From assembly GCA_046328115.1 (NCBI GenBank), contig JAXLXE010000001.1:2294001-2358000 (forward strand): 64,000 nucleotides of DNA, written 5' to 3'. This stretch comes from JAXLXE01 sp046328115 (lineage in GTDB: Bacteria > Chloroflexota > UBA6077 > JACCZL01). The translations under genes and the position numbers were made by a program. Every line of letters begins with the position of its first letter. The first letter of the stretch is position 1. This document shows, one piece after another, positions 55,746-64,000 of the stretch. The notes beneath the pieces were generated by a model. It ran no database searches. It worked only from the letters and a program-made list of their open reading frames with translations, and was not told the origin of the DNA.

Positions 55746-56507
55746 CTAGATGCCGGGGTTTGCCACCCGACGCGCCTGCGCCGAGGCCGCCAGCTCAGAA
55801 TCCAGATTGAGCCGTAGCCGCAAGAGCTCCCGGAACGCCCGCAGGATCACCGCCGGCTTGGCACCCGTCGGCGTGCCGGCCAATCGCGGATAGTGGCCCA
55901 CCGCCCGCTCGCGGATCGTGTAACCCAGTCGCCGTGCCTTGATCAGGAACTCCGCGCTAAACGTCGCCCCCGTCGCCCGTACGTCCACGCGATCCAGCAC
56001 GCTCCGACGGAACAGCTTGAAGGCGCAGTCCACGTCCTCCGCCACATAGCCGAAGAACAACCACACCACCTTGTTCCAGCCCCAGCCGTTGAGCCGCCTG
56101 ATCCAGGGGTCCGCGCGTGGCTTGCGATAACCAATCACCATGTCGTGGCCCTCGAGCAACGGCAAAAAGTCCCGTAGCTCGGACACGTCAAACTGCTTAT
56201 CGCCGTCCGTCAGGAACACCAGGTCCTTCTCCGCGCTCGTAAATCCGGTCCACAGCGCCGAGCCGTAGCCGCGATTGACCTCGTGGGACACCAGCCGGAC
56301 CCGCGGGTTCGCCGCAGACAGCCCCCGCACGATCTCGGCCGTGCGGTCTCGGCTACCGTCGTTGACCACGATCACTTCATAGTCCGGCGCCAGCGACTCC
56401 AGCGTGGACGCCATCGCGGCCACGCTGGCGGCAATGACCTCTTCTTCGTTGTAGGCAGGCAGCACGGCGGAGATGCTCTGCGTGCCCGTTTCCTGGATCG
56501 CTGCCAA
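55746..56507 (-). CDS. Glycosyltransferase family 2 (dolichol-phosphate-mannose-synthase-like)
   Basis: This 253-residue GT-A enzyme transfers a sugar from a nucleotide donor to a lipid carrier or glycan. Motifs seen are PAYNEEE (17-23), VVNDGSRDRT, and the metal-binding TDGDKQFD. It lacks C-terminal membrane spans, so it resembles the soluble DPM1 type. The start is a TTG at 56507 with GGAGGT 7 nt upstream. It may provide lipid-linked sugars for the large membrane protein encoded divergently at 56734 (inference). Confidence 0.87.
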   Translation of the reverse strand: MAAIQETGTQSISAVLPAYNEEEVIAASVAAMASTLESLAPDYEVIVVNDGSRDRTAEIVRGLSAANPRVRLVSHEVNRGYGSALWTGFTSAEKDLVFLTDGDKQFDVSELRDFLPLLEGHDMVIGYRKPRADPWIRRLNGWGWNKVVWLFFGYVAEDVDCAFKLFRRSVLDRVDVRATGATFSAEFLIKARRLGYTIRERAVGHYPRLAGTPTGAKPAVILRAFRELLRLRLNLDSELAASAQARRVANPGI

Positions 56508-56733
56508 CCGGCCGACCTCCGACCAACCGTTTACCGGCCAGATTCTACTGGACGCCCGGATTCTACTAGACCCGTGAGTAGACGAAAGACGTCAATGCCC
56601 CAGAGCGCCTTAACCATGCGGCAGAGCAACCTCGCCGAGCGCTGAGCTCCTTTCCGTCCGGCCAGGGCGCTTGCTACGGTTCGCAAACCATGTCCCGCCG
56701 TCTCGCCCCCCCCGCACGCTGCCAGCACCCCGC

Positions 56734-58926
56734 ATGAGGGCCGTCCTCCGGCGCGCCCACTGGCACCACCTCGCACTGCTGCTCGCCGCGTCCGCGCTTG
56801 CCGCCCGGCCAGAGTGGCGTTCGCCCTGGTACCAGGACGATCAGCTTCCCAGCGTCTTCCGGACGTACCACACGGACCTGGGCCACCACGCCGGGCTCTG
56901 GTTCCCGCGCGTCGCACCGGACCTGGGCTTTGGCTACGGCCAGCTGCTGCACCAGGTCTACCCTCCGTTGGGATTCGAGATCGCCACCTGGTTCCATGCC
57001 CTGGGATTTGGCTATCTGGACGCCGTCCGCGCCTTCTTTACTCTGTGCCTTCTGTCAGATGCATTCGGCATGTACTGCTACACGCGTCTCCTGCTACACG
57101 ATCGCCGCGCCGCCGTCATCGCCGCCCTGGCTTACGTCTGGTCTCCCTACGTACTTCTGGATGCCCACAAGGGCGGCGACTTCGGTGAATCGCTTGGCAT
57201 CGCCCTGTTGCCCTGGGCGCTCGCCGCCCTCCACCGCCTGTGCGACAGTGGCGGCGCGGTCTGGCTTGCCCCCACCGCCATTGCGCTGGCGGCCGTCCAC
57301 CTGGGGCACAACATCACCTCACTCTTCTTCACCGGTCTCGCCTGCCTGTACGTCGCGGTCCTCGCCGCGCGGCAGGCCTGTCAACGGAGGATCCAGTCCG
57401 CCATCCGTGTCGCCGTCCTCGGCGCTGGCGCCATCGGGCTATCGCTCGCGCTCGCCGCCGTCTACTGGGCCCCAGCCCTGCTCGAGATTCAGTACAGCCG
57501 TATGAACGAGCAGCGGGAAGGCTCATTCGGCGTCTCCCGCTACCTCCACACGCTCCCAGAAGTCATCCAGCCCTCGCTTCTTGCCGACTATGACGGCGAG
57601 GCCGAGCACCAGTACGGCCTCGTCCTGAGCCTCCTCACGCTGGTCTCTATCACCGGACTCGCCGTTCGAATCGTGCGCCCTCAGGGGCGGGCCCATCCCA
57701 TTCCACAGCCACTCGTCCTCGCCTGCCTGGCCCTGACATTTCTCGCCGTGATGGCACTGCAGCTCAACCCGTCGCGTCCGGTCTGGGACAACGTCCCGCT
57801 CGTTTCGTTCGCGCAGTTCCCAAGGCGGCTATTCCTTTTCGCCAGCCTCGCCGGCGCCCCCCTCATCGGCCTGCTCGCGCCGGCTGCAAACCCCCGCGGA
57901 GGCCTCGTCGCGATCGGAATTGGCCTCGCCCTCGCCAGCACGAGCCTCCCTGGGATCTGGATCCCCCGACCGGTCAGCGGCAGCCACGTCATCGCAGAGG
58001 ATGACGTGGGCATCGCCACGCAGGCCGACCGCCGATTCGCCGACCGCAGCGCCTACGACGACTTCTTTCCTGCCTGGGTCCGCGAGCGCGCCAGCCAGAT
58101 CCCCCAACCGGCCAGCCGCGCCCAGTCAGAGGTCTACGCCACCGCGAGCACCCTGCCCCCACCAACCGTCACACGGCTCGTCCTCGGCCATCTCACCATG
58201 GAGGCCACCGTCTCCGCATCAGAGCCCAGCAGCCTCACCCTCCACCAGTTCTATTTCCCAGGCTGGCAGGCCACGGTAGACGGTCTGCCCATCCCCGTCG
58301 CACCGTCCGGGCCGCTCGGCCTCGTCCAGCTCCAGATTCCACCCGGGCAGCACCTCGTCCTGGCGTGGTTGGATGACACGCCGCTCCGTCGCGCGGCGGC
58401 GTGCGTATCTCTCCTGGCTGCCCTGGCCACGCTCGCCCTCGCGATCCGGCTGGTAGGCTTGATACGCGTCGCCGTTGCACTCGCCATTACCGCGGCGGTC
58501 ATCGGCACCCCGTGGCTCGTCCACCTCCGCTCCGCGCCTCCACCCCGGCCGGTGGAACACGTGGAGACTCCCGTCACTCCAAACGCCACGCTGCTCGCGT
58601 TTCGGCTGAGCAACGCGTCACCGCGCGTCGGCGACGACCTGGACGTCGAGCTCTCCTGGCTTGCTACCGCCTACGTCGCCGAAGATCAGCAGACCGGCGT
58701 GGTCCTGGAATCCACCTCGACCGGCGCGCGCCTCACCGAACGCTGGTCCCGGCCAAACCGCAACCGCACGCCCACCAGTAAGTGGATCCTCGGTGAGATC
58801 GTGCCAGATTTCCAGACCCTCCGGATCCCCAGCACCACGTTACCCGGACGCTACCGCCTCCTGGCCGGCATCCGTGGCCGGGGAAGCCCCGCGCTCATTC
58901 CAATCCGCGAGATCGAGATCCGCTAG
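56734..58926 (+). CDS. Large polytopic membrane protein (YfhO / GT-C-like)
   Basis: This 730-residue protein has about ten to twelve membrane segments in the first 460 residues, then a soluble beta-rich part (about 480-590; YFPGWQATVDGLPI), two more membrane spans and a C-terminal beta domain. The W-Y-Q-D-D pair near the N-terminus (SPWYQDDQLP) and the FPGWxxxVDG segment are typical of YfhO-type proteins, which resemble lipid-sugar-dependent GT-C glycosyltransferases. The ATG 56734 has no good ribosome binding site; TTG 56671 is an alternative. It converges with dprA, sharing CTAG. Confidence 0.72.
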   Translation: MRAVLRRAHWHHLALLLAASALAARPEWRSPWYQDDQLPSVFRTYHTDLGHHAGLWFPRVAPDLGFGYGQLLHQVYPPLGFEIATWFHALGFGYLDAVRAFFTLCLLSDAFGMYCYTRLLLHDRRAAVIAALAYVWSPYVLLDAHKGGDFGESLGIALLPWALAALHRLCDSGGAVWLAPTAIALAAVHLGHNITSLFFTGLACLYVAVLAARQACQRRIQSAIRVAVLGAGAIGLSLALAAVYWAPALLEIQYSRMNEQREGSFGVSRYLHTLPEVIQPSLLADYDGEAEHQYGLVLSLLTLVSITGLAVRIVRPQGRAHPIPQPLVLACLALTFLAVMALQLNPSRPVWDNVPLVSFAQFPRRLFLFASLAGAPLIGLLAPAANPRGGLVAIGIGLALASTSLPGIWIPRPVSGSHVIAEDDVGIATQADRRFADRSAYDDFFPAWVRERASQIPQPASRAQSEVYATASTLPPPTVTRLVLGHLTMEATVSASEPSSLTLHQFYFPGWQATVDGLPIPVAPSGPLGLVQLQIPPGQHLVLAWLDDTPLRRAAACVSLLAALATLALAIRLVGLIRVAVALAITAAVIGTPWLVHLRSAPPPRPVEHVETPVTPNATLLAFRLSNASPRVGDDLDVELSWLATAYVAEDQQTGVVLESTSTGARLTERWSRPNRNRTPTSKWILGEIVPDFQTLRIPSTTLPGRYRLLAGIRGRGSPALIPIREIEIR

Positions 58927-60014
58927 CCCCGCACGTACATCATCCCACCAAGCTGGCGCGCCAGCCCCTTCAGCTCCAGCATGGTGAGCGTACTTGCCGC
59001 CACGGAGGCGGTCAGCCCGGCCGCCCGCGAAATGTCGTCCACGTGGAGTGGCTCGTCGCCCAACGCACCCATTACCGTCGCCTCCGTCGGGTCAACCGGC
59101 AGCTCCAGCCGCGCGCTCCGTTGCTCGATCACCGCCGTCAGGTGCAGCTCCTCCAGAATGTCCGCCGCGTCCGTCACCACCTTGGCCCCCTCCTTGATGA
59201 GTTGGTTGGGGCCTGCTGACGTCACGCTCAGGATCCCTCCGGGCACCGCGAACACGTCCCGCCCCTGCTCCGCCGCCAGATTCGCCGTGATCATCGCGCC
59301 GCTCTTGAGATCCGCCTCCACCACCAGCGTGGCAATGCTCAGGCCGGAGACCACGCGGTTCCGCCGCGGAAAGTGCTGCGCGTCCGGGGCGGTTCCCAGC
59401 GGGAACTCCGTAATCACGGCGCCAGACTTCACCATGTCTCGTGCCAGCCCCGTGTTCTCCTGCGGGTACATCCGGTCCAGCCCGCTCCCCAACACACCGA
59501 TCGTCCGTCCGCCCGCTTCCAGCGCCGCATGGTGCGCCGCCGTATCGATCCCGCGCGCCAGGCCGCTCACGATGGTCACGCCCGCGCGCGCCACCTCGCT
59601 CACGATCCGCTGCACGACCTGGCGCCCGTAGCTGGTAGCGCGGCGGGTGCCCACCACCGCCACCGACCACTCATCCGCCGGCGTGATCTCGCCCCGCACG
59701 TACAGTACGGGCGGCGGATCAACGATCTCCCGCAGCCTCGGCGGAAACGCCTCATCGTCCAGCGTCAGCACCGTCACGCCGAGCCGCTGCAGCCGCGCCC
59801 ACTCCTCCGCCGGGTCAAGCTTCTGCCGGAGCTGCACCAGCGACTGGATCGATCGCCGATCCAGGTCCGCCTCCGCCAGCTCCAGCTCGCTGGCCCGCCA
59901 CGCGCGCTCCGCGTCGCCCTGCCGCTCGATCAGCCTCCGCACTCGCGCCGCGCCCACGCCCGCAACCATGCTCAGCAGCACCCAATACGCACGCGGATCT
60001 ACGCGGGTTGACAC
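58923..60014 (-). CDS. dprA: DNA processing protein DprA
   Basis: This 363-residue protein loads RecA on incoming single-stranded DNA during natural transformation. The Rossmann-like core has VVGTRRATSYG, SGLARGIDTAAHHAAL, GVLGSGLDRMYPQEN and PRRNRVVSGLS. An N-terminal helical region (about 1-85) and a C-terminal winged-helix (about 300-363) complete the usual layout. GTG 60014 has GGAG 6 nt upstream and removes a non-homologous extension to 60107 that would overlap the divergent gene. Confidence 0.93.
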   Translation of the reverse strand: MSTRVDPRAYWVLLSMVAGVGAARVRRLIERQGDAERAWRASELELAEADLDRRSIQSLVQLRQKLDPAEEWARLQRLGVTVLTLDDEAFPPRLREIVDPPPVLYVRGEITPADEWSVAVVGTRRATSYGRQVVQRIVSEVARAGVTIVSGLARGIDTAAHHAALEAGGRTIGVLGSGLDRMYPQENTGLARDMVKSGAVITEFPLGTAPDAQHFPRRNRVVSGLSIATLVVEADLKSGAMITANLAAEQGRDVFAVPGGILSVTSAGPNQLIKEGAKVVTDAADILEELHLTAVIEQRSARLELPVDPTEATVMGALGDEPLHVDDISRAAGLTASVAASTLTMLELKGLARQLGGMMYVRG

Positions 60015-60089
60015 ACTCTGCTCCAAGTAGCGCGGTCCCTGGGGCGGCGCGCCTGTATTATCGCCGCACGCCAGACAGCGAGGTCCCCC

Positions 60090-61403
60090 GTGCCCACCAA
60101 TCCGCACCCTCTATCCCTGTCCGTGGACTGGCCCGCCGTGACCGCGGAGGCCACCAGTCTCCTCTCGCAGTACATCCAGATAGACAGCTCCCACCCCGTC
60201 GGCGCCACCACGACCACCGCCGCCTTTATCGCCGACCTGCTCGCCACTGAGCACATCCAATCCACCATCTTCCCCACCGAGGACCCCAATAAGGTCAACC
60301 TCATCGCCCGCATTCCAGCCGAGCGCCCCACCGGCAAAGCCGTTCTCCTGAGCAGCCACATGGATGTTGTTCAGGCTCGCGCCGAGGACTGGACCTTTGA
60401 CCCCTTCGGTGGCGAAGTCGCGGATGGCTACGTCCGCGGACGCGGCACGCTCGACATGAAGGGCATGGGCGTCATGGAGATCGTCGTCGCCCTGACCCTC
60501 CGCCGAATGGGCGTGCCACTGAGCCGCGACATCGTCCTGATGGCCACCTGCGACGAAGAGGTGGGCAGCGTGCTGGGAGCCAAGGTCCTCACCGAGCAGC
60601 ACTATGACCTGCTGGATCCTGACTTCGTTCTAGACGAGGGCGGCTGCGGCATGCACGGGTTCTTCCAGGCAGGCACCGCCTTCACCGTCTCTGTGGGCGA
60701 GAAGCGAATCCTCTGGGCCAAGCTGGTGGCGGAGGCGGAGCCCGGGCACGCATCCATGCCGTGGGACCAGGCCGCCACGCATCGCCTTGTCCGCGCCGCC
60801 CACAAGCTCCTCAGCCAGCCGCCAGAAGACCGCGATTCCCCTGCCGTGGCCGAGATGCTCCGCCGAATCGGCGGCGAGGCCGCCCGCGAGGAGCTCTACA
60901 GCTACCGTGCCACCCGACCGCTGCTTCGAGACACCATCAGCCTCACCATGATGCAGGGCGGATACAAGATCAACGTGCTCCCGGAGCGCGCCGAGATGAG
61001 CATAGACTGCCGGCTGCTGCCAGACACGGACGAGCGGGCGTTCGTCTCCAACCTGGAGCAGCTCATCAGCGACCCGGGCGTCCGCGTTGAGGTCACCATC
61101 TGGCCAAACGCCGCAGACGCCACATCATCCTGGGCGGGGCCGGAGTTCGCCGCCGTCGAGGCAGCCTGCAGCGCATACGTACCAGACAGCATCGTCACGC
61201 CGTCCCTGTTCGTCGCGGGAACGGATGGCCGGTTTTTCCGCGCTCGTGGCGTGCCAGCTTACGGCCTCGTCCCCTGTGTGCTCACCGGCGACGATCTGAA
61301 AGGCTACCACGGTATCGACGAGCGCATCTCGGTCGCCAATCTCGAGCTGGGCGCCCGCATCATCTTCGACATCGTCGCCCGTCTGGCCACCCGCGTTGAC
61401 TGA
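60090..61403 (+). CDS. M20-family metallopeptidase (ArgE/DapE/ACY1 type)
   Basis: This 437-residue zinc hydrolase has SHMDVV (first metal His and Asp, about 87-92), YVRGRGTLDMKG (bridging Asp), CDEEVGS (catalytic and metal Glu) and a final metal His region (GYHGIDERI). A lid domain lies between about 205 and 320. Such enzymes remove acyl groups from amino acids or cleave dipeptides. The start is GTG 60090. It is the first gene of a plus-strand set with a hydroxyacid dehydrogenase, an aldolase and a diaminopimelate-decarboxylase-like gene. The DapE identity is possible but not demonstrated. Confidence 0.87.
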   Translation: MPTNPHPLSLSVDWPAVTAEATSLLSQYIQIDSSHPVGATTTTAAFIADLLATEHIQSTIFPTEDPNKVNLIARIPAERPTGKAVLLSSHMDVVQARAEDWTFDPFGGEVADGYVRGRGTLDMKGMGVMEIVVALTLRRMGVPLSRDIVLMATCDEEVGSVLGAKVLTEQHYDLLDPDFVLDEGGCGMHGFFQAGTAFTVSVGEKRILWAKLVAEAEPGHASMPWDQAATHRLVRAAHKLLSQPPEDRDSPAVAEMLRRIGGEAAREELYSYRATRPLLRDTISLTMMQGGYKINVLPERAEMSIDCRLLPDTDERAFVSNLEQLISDPGVRVEVTIWPNAADATSSWAGPEFAAVEAACSAYVPDSIVTPSLFVAGTDGRFFRARGVPAYGLVPCVLTGDDLKGYHGIDERISVANLELGARIIFDIVARLATRVD

Positions 61404-61464
61404 GGCCCCCGCACCGCATACACTCGGACAGCCGCCGGCCGCCCCGGCGCTGGGGAACGGAAGC

Positions 61465-62433
61465 ATGCGATTCAAGATGATGTTCCTCCCGCCGCAGCGG
61501 GAGATCACCCGCCAGTGGGCCGAGAAGGTCGCCGTGGAGGTGCCGGAGGCTGACGTGGTAGTGGCCGAGACGGACGCGGACGTGATCCGCGAGATCCCGA
61601 ATACGGACGCCGTCTTCGGCACGCTCAAGCCAGAGGCACTCCAGAAAGCCGGCCAGCTCAGGTGGCTCGCCGCACCTGCCATTGCGCCGCCCGCCGGCTA
61701 CTACTACCCCGAACTGGTCGCTCATCCCGTCATAGCCACGAATTTCCGTGGCATCTTCAATGAGCACATCGCCGCCCACATCCTCTCGTTCGTGCTCGCG
61801 TTTGCGCGGGGGCTGCACATCTACGTGCCCCGCCAGTTCAAACACGAGTACAGGCCCGAGCCACTGGACGCCGGCACCGTCTACCTGCCCGAATCCACCG
61901 CCGTGCTCGTAGGCGTGGGAGGAATCGGCGCGGAGACCGCCCGTCTGCTCGCCGCCTTCGGCATCAAGGTCATTGGCATCGATGCCCGGATCGAGAACAA
62001 GCCAGAGCACGTCGCTGAGCTCCACCGCCCCGAGGAGCTTGACACCCAGCTACCCCGCGCCGACTTCGTCATCCTCACCATCCCCCACACCCCCCAGACG
62101 GAGGGGCTCTTCAACGCCCAGCGCTTCGCTCTGATGAAGCGGACCGCTTTTTTCATCAACATCGGCCGCGGCATGACCACAAAGCTCGACGCGCTCAATC
62201 AGGCCCTGCGCGCTGGCACCATCGCCGGCGCTGCCCTGGACGTTTTCGAGATCGAACCGCTCCCATCCGAGCACCCGCTCTGGACCGCGCCGAACGTGTT
62301 CCTGACGCCGCACACGGCCGGCTTTGGCCCGTATCTGGACGATCGTCGCCAGGAGCTCCTGGTGGACAACGCGCGTCGTTTCAGCGCTGGTCAGCCCCTA
62401 CGAAACGTGGTGGACAAGGCCAACTGGTTCTAG
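61465..62433 (+). CDS. D-2-hydroxyacid dehydrogenase (NAD-binding)
   Basis: This 322-residue enzyme has the glycine motif GVGGIG (about 150), catalytic Arg in NIGRG, Glu in DVFEIEPLP and His in TPHTAG, fitting the D-isomer-specific 2-hydroxyacid dehydrogenase family. ATG 61465 is preferred over TTG 61396, which would overlap the peptidase gene. It is followed after 49 nt by an HpaI-type aldolase. The pairing suggests that a hydroxy acid or keto acid released by the aldolase is reduced or oxidised here (inference). Confidence 0.86.
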   Translation: MRFKMMFLPPQREITRQWAEKVAVEVPEADVVVAETDADVIREIPNTDAVFGTLKPEALQKAGQLRWLAAPAIAPPAGYYYPELVAHPVIATNFRGIFNEHIAAHILSFVLAFARGLHIYVPRQFKHEYRPEPLDAGTVYLPESTAVLVGVGGIGAETARLLAAFGIKVIGIDARIENKPEHVAELHRPEELDTQLPRADFVILTIPHTPQTEGLFNAQRFALMKRTAFFINIGRGMTTKLDALNQALRAGTIAGAALDVFEIEPLPSEHPLWTAPNVFLTPHTAGFGPYLDDRRQELLVDNARRFSAGQPLRNVVDKANWF

Positions 62434-62482
62434 CAGGACGCTTCCAAGACGAGACGCTTCCAAGAAAGGGAGGAGACCCAGC

Positions 62483-63235
62483 ATGATCGAGAACACCATT
62501 CTTAAGAAGAACCGCTTTGGCCACAAAGCCCTGGTCCTCGGCCTCACGTTCCCGTGCGCCGAGCTCGTCGAATACGCCGCCCACGTTGGCTTCGACGCCA
62601 TTAACCTGGATGGCGAGCACGGCGCATTCACCCCAGAGTCGGTTGACCTTATGTGCCGCGTGGCCAACGGCTACGGCATGTCGGTCACCGCCCGCGTGCC
62701 CAGCATCGATCCATGGATGATCAACCTCTGGCTGGATCGCGGACTTCAGGGCATACTGGGCCCGCACATCGAGACCCGCGAGGAGGCCCAGCGCCTGGCG
62801 GATGCCTGCCTCTTCCCGCCGGACGGCAAGCGCTCCTGGGGCGGCGGCCGCGGCACCAGCTTCAACGAGGACGCTTCCCTGAACCACATCTACGGCGGCA
62901 AGCTCGGCTTCGCCCGCTGGTCCAACGCCAACATGATCGTCTCCGCCCAGATTGAGTCCAAGCGCGGGTACGACAACTTGGACGAGATCCTCCAGGTCAC
63001 GGGCTTGCATGTCATCGCCGGCGGGCCAAATGACTTCGCCGCCTCGCTGGGCCATCCCGGCGAGCCGGACCACCCAGAACGCCGCCGACTCACCGACGAG
63101 ATCGAGCGACGCGCCCGCGCCGCTGGCAAGCTCGCCTCGGGAGACACCACCGTCACAATGGCGGTCCAGGAGCTCATGCTCTCCGCTGGCCGCGCCTTCG
63201 TGGAGCGCCACGGCAAAGAGAAACTTGGGGCCTAA
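62483..63235 (+). CDS. HpcH/HpaI-type aldolase (second copy)
   Basis: This 250-residue TIM-barrel enzyme has NLDGEHGAFT (conserved Glu-His), GPHIETREEAQ, SAQIESKRGYDN (metal-ligand Glu) and IAGGPNDFAASLG (Asp). It is only distantly similar to the copy at 39256. ATG 62483 has GGGAGGAG upstream; the ORF from 62324 overlaps the dehydrogenase gene. The substrate is unknown. Confidence 0.87.
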   Translation: MIENTILKKNRFGHKALVLGLTFPCAELVEYAAHVGFDAINLDGEHGAFTPESVDLMCRVANGYGMSVTARVPSIDPWMINLWLDRGLQGILGPHIETREEAQRLADACLFPPDGKRSWGGGRGTSFNEDASLNHIYGGKLGFARWSNANMIVSAQIESKRGYDNLDEILQVTGLHVIAGGPNDFAASLGHPGEPDHPERRRLTDEIERRARAAGKLASGDTTVTMAVQELMLSAGRAFVERHGKEKLGA

Positions 63236-63278
63236 CCGGCCCCGTGCCCACACCACCGCCTCTAGCCTGGAGCAGACC

Positions 63279-64000
63279 TTGATCGACCTCGCCGCCTACC
63301 CGCTTGAATCGATCGCCGCCAGAGTCGGCACGCCATTCTGGCTCTACGATGACGGCATCCTTCGCCAGCGGATGCAGGCACTCGCCCAGCTCACCGAAGG
63401 CTCCGGCCTCCAGGCGCGCTACGCCGTTAAGGCCAATCCCGCCCGCAAGGTGCTAGATGCCGCGCGCGACGCCGGCCTCTGGATAGACGCGGTCAGCGGC
63501 AACGAGATTCTTCGTGCCAAACGAGCCGGGTTCGCCATGGGCAACGAGCCGCCCGTGGTCATGTACACAGCGGACGTGTTCCGTGATAACGCGCTAAGCG
63601 CCGTAGTGGGTGAGGGTGTGCTCCCAAATGTGGGCTCGCTCGGCATGATCCGCCAACTCCGCGAGCGGGGCTACCGCGGCCCCATCGCCGCGCGGATCAA
63701 CCCCGGCTTCGGCCACGGTCACGTCCAGGCGTGCGACACCGGCGGCCCGTCCTCCAAGCACGGCATCTGGTTCGAGGACGTAGCACAGCTCAAGGCGCAG
63801 GCCGCGGATGCCGGCTATCCAATCGTCTCGCTGCACGCGCACGTCGGCACTGGGCCGCAGATCCGCGAGTTCGATGCCAATATGCGCCGTCTCGTCAACC
63901 TCTTCGGTGAGCTCATGGGGGACTTCCCCCAGGCCCGCGCCGTCAACCTGGGCGGTGGCATCCCCCACCCCTACCGGCCCAGCGCGGAGGCGTACGACCT
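63279..64000 (+). CDS. Diaminopimelate decarboxylase-like PLP enzyme (5' part, cut by window end)
   Basis: The first 240 codons of a fold-type III PLP decarboxylase are present. The PLP-binding lysine lies in ARYAVKANP, and HAHVGTGPQI and NLGGGIPHPY are the other cofactor and substrate segments. The family includes LysA and related ornithine/arginine or carboxynorspermidine decarboxylases. LysA is most likely but not proven. The TTG at 63279 is the start: GGAG lies 6 nt upstream, and an upstream GTG in the gap is out of frame or blocked. The gene runs off the right end of the window. Confidence 0.85.
   Translation, partial: MIDLAAYPLESIAARVGTPFWLYDDGILRQRMQALAQLTEGSGLQARYAVKANPARKVLDAARDAGLWIDAVSGNEILRAKRAGFAMGNEPPVVMYTADVFRDNALSAVVGEGVLPNVGSLGMIRQLRERGYRGPIAARINPGFGHGHVQACDTGGPSSKHGIWFEDVAQLKAQAADAGYPIVSLHAHVGTGPQIREFDANMRRLVNLFGELMGDFPQARAVNLGGGIPHPYRPSAEAYD

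Overview
The window is GC-rich, with mostly GTG/ATG starts preceded by GGAGG-type ribosome binding sites. It is organised as short operons on both strands around one complete rRNA operon. The gene content suggests an uncultivated Chloroflexota-type heterotroph: Tat-like lipoprotein solute-binding proteins with KPAE-rich linkers, enolase-superfamily enzymes, MmgE/PrpD proteins, an LLM flavin oxidoreductase, M20 hydrolases and HpaI-type aldolases. This placement is an inference from gene content. The 16S gene at 23500-24987 would settle it.

Layout. 1-6212 (minus): an operon of a 2-hydroxyacid dehydrogenase, an NAD-dependent epimerase and glycine/sarcosine/betaine-reductase-like genes (grdB, grdE, grdC and the first codons of a further gene, probably grdD). 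The grdB homologue is interrupted by an in-frame UGA in a U-G-T-C context, followed by a SECIS-like hairpin, so it is read here as a selenoprotein. 6394-8181: a decayed ISKra4-type insertion sequence with terminal inverted repeats and a 9-bp target duplication. 8198-11663 (plus): a sugar-type ABC transporter. 11733-18420 (minus): a GntR regulator, two mandelate-racemase-type enzymes and a second sugar-type ABC transporter. 18517-25211 (minus): tRNA-Glu, tRNA-Met, 5S, 23S, tRNA-Ala, tRNA-Ile and 16S with two promoters. The 23S gene carries a 745-nt group I intron at the L1917 site encoding a LAGLIDADG endonuclease. 25222-31957 (plus): a spermidine/putrescine-type ABC transporter split around two MmgE/PrpD genes. 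31963-35427 (minus): a conserved hypothetical protein, a UGSC-family selenoprotein (second in-frame UGA with its own hairpin), an M20 carbamoylase-type hydrolase and a cobalamin adenosyltransferase. 35522-37355 (plus): two dipeptide-type permeases. 37368-46347 (minus, except one plus-strand MBL-like gene): an acidic repeat protein, an aldolase, a family-5 binding protein, an FAD oxidase and a secreted glycoside hydrolase. 46446-56507: a YbjN protein (plus), then on the minus strand a BNR-repeat protein, a degenerate GroEL paralogue, an LLM oxidoreductase, a fused double permease with its binding protein, and a family 2 glycosyltransferase. 56734-64000: a large membrane protein, dprA (minus), an M20 peptidase, a second 2-hydroxyacid dehydrogenase, a second HpaI-type aldolase and the 5' part of a diaminopimelate-decarboxylase-like gene.

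How it works together. Most of the window imports small organic compounds (sugars or sugar acids, peptides, polyamine-like solutes) and processes them through enolases, dehydrogenases, aldolases and hydrolases. None of the three sugar-type importers has its own ATPase here, so they probably share one encoded elsewhere. The most distinctive content is the selenium-dependent pair: a GrdB-like protein and a UGSC protein. Both have a UxxCxxC motif and nearly identical recoding-hairpin geometry.
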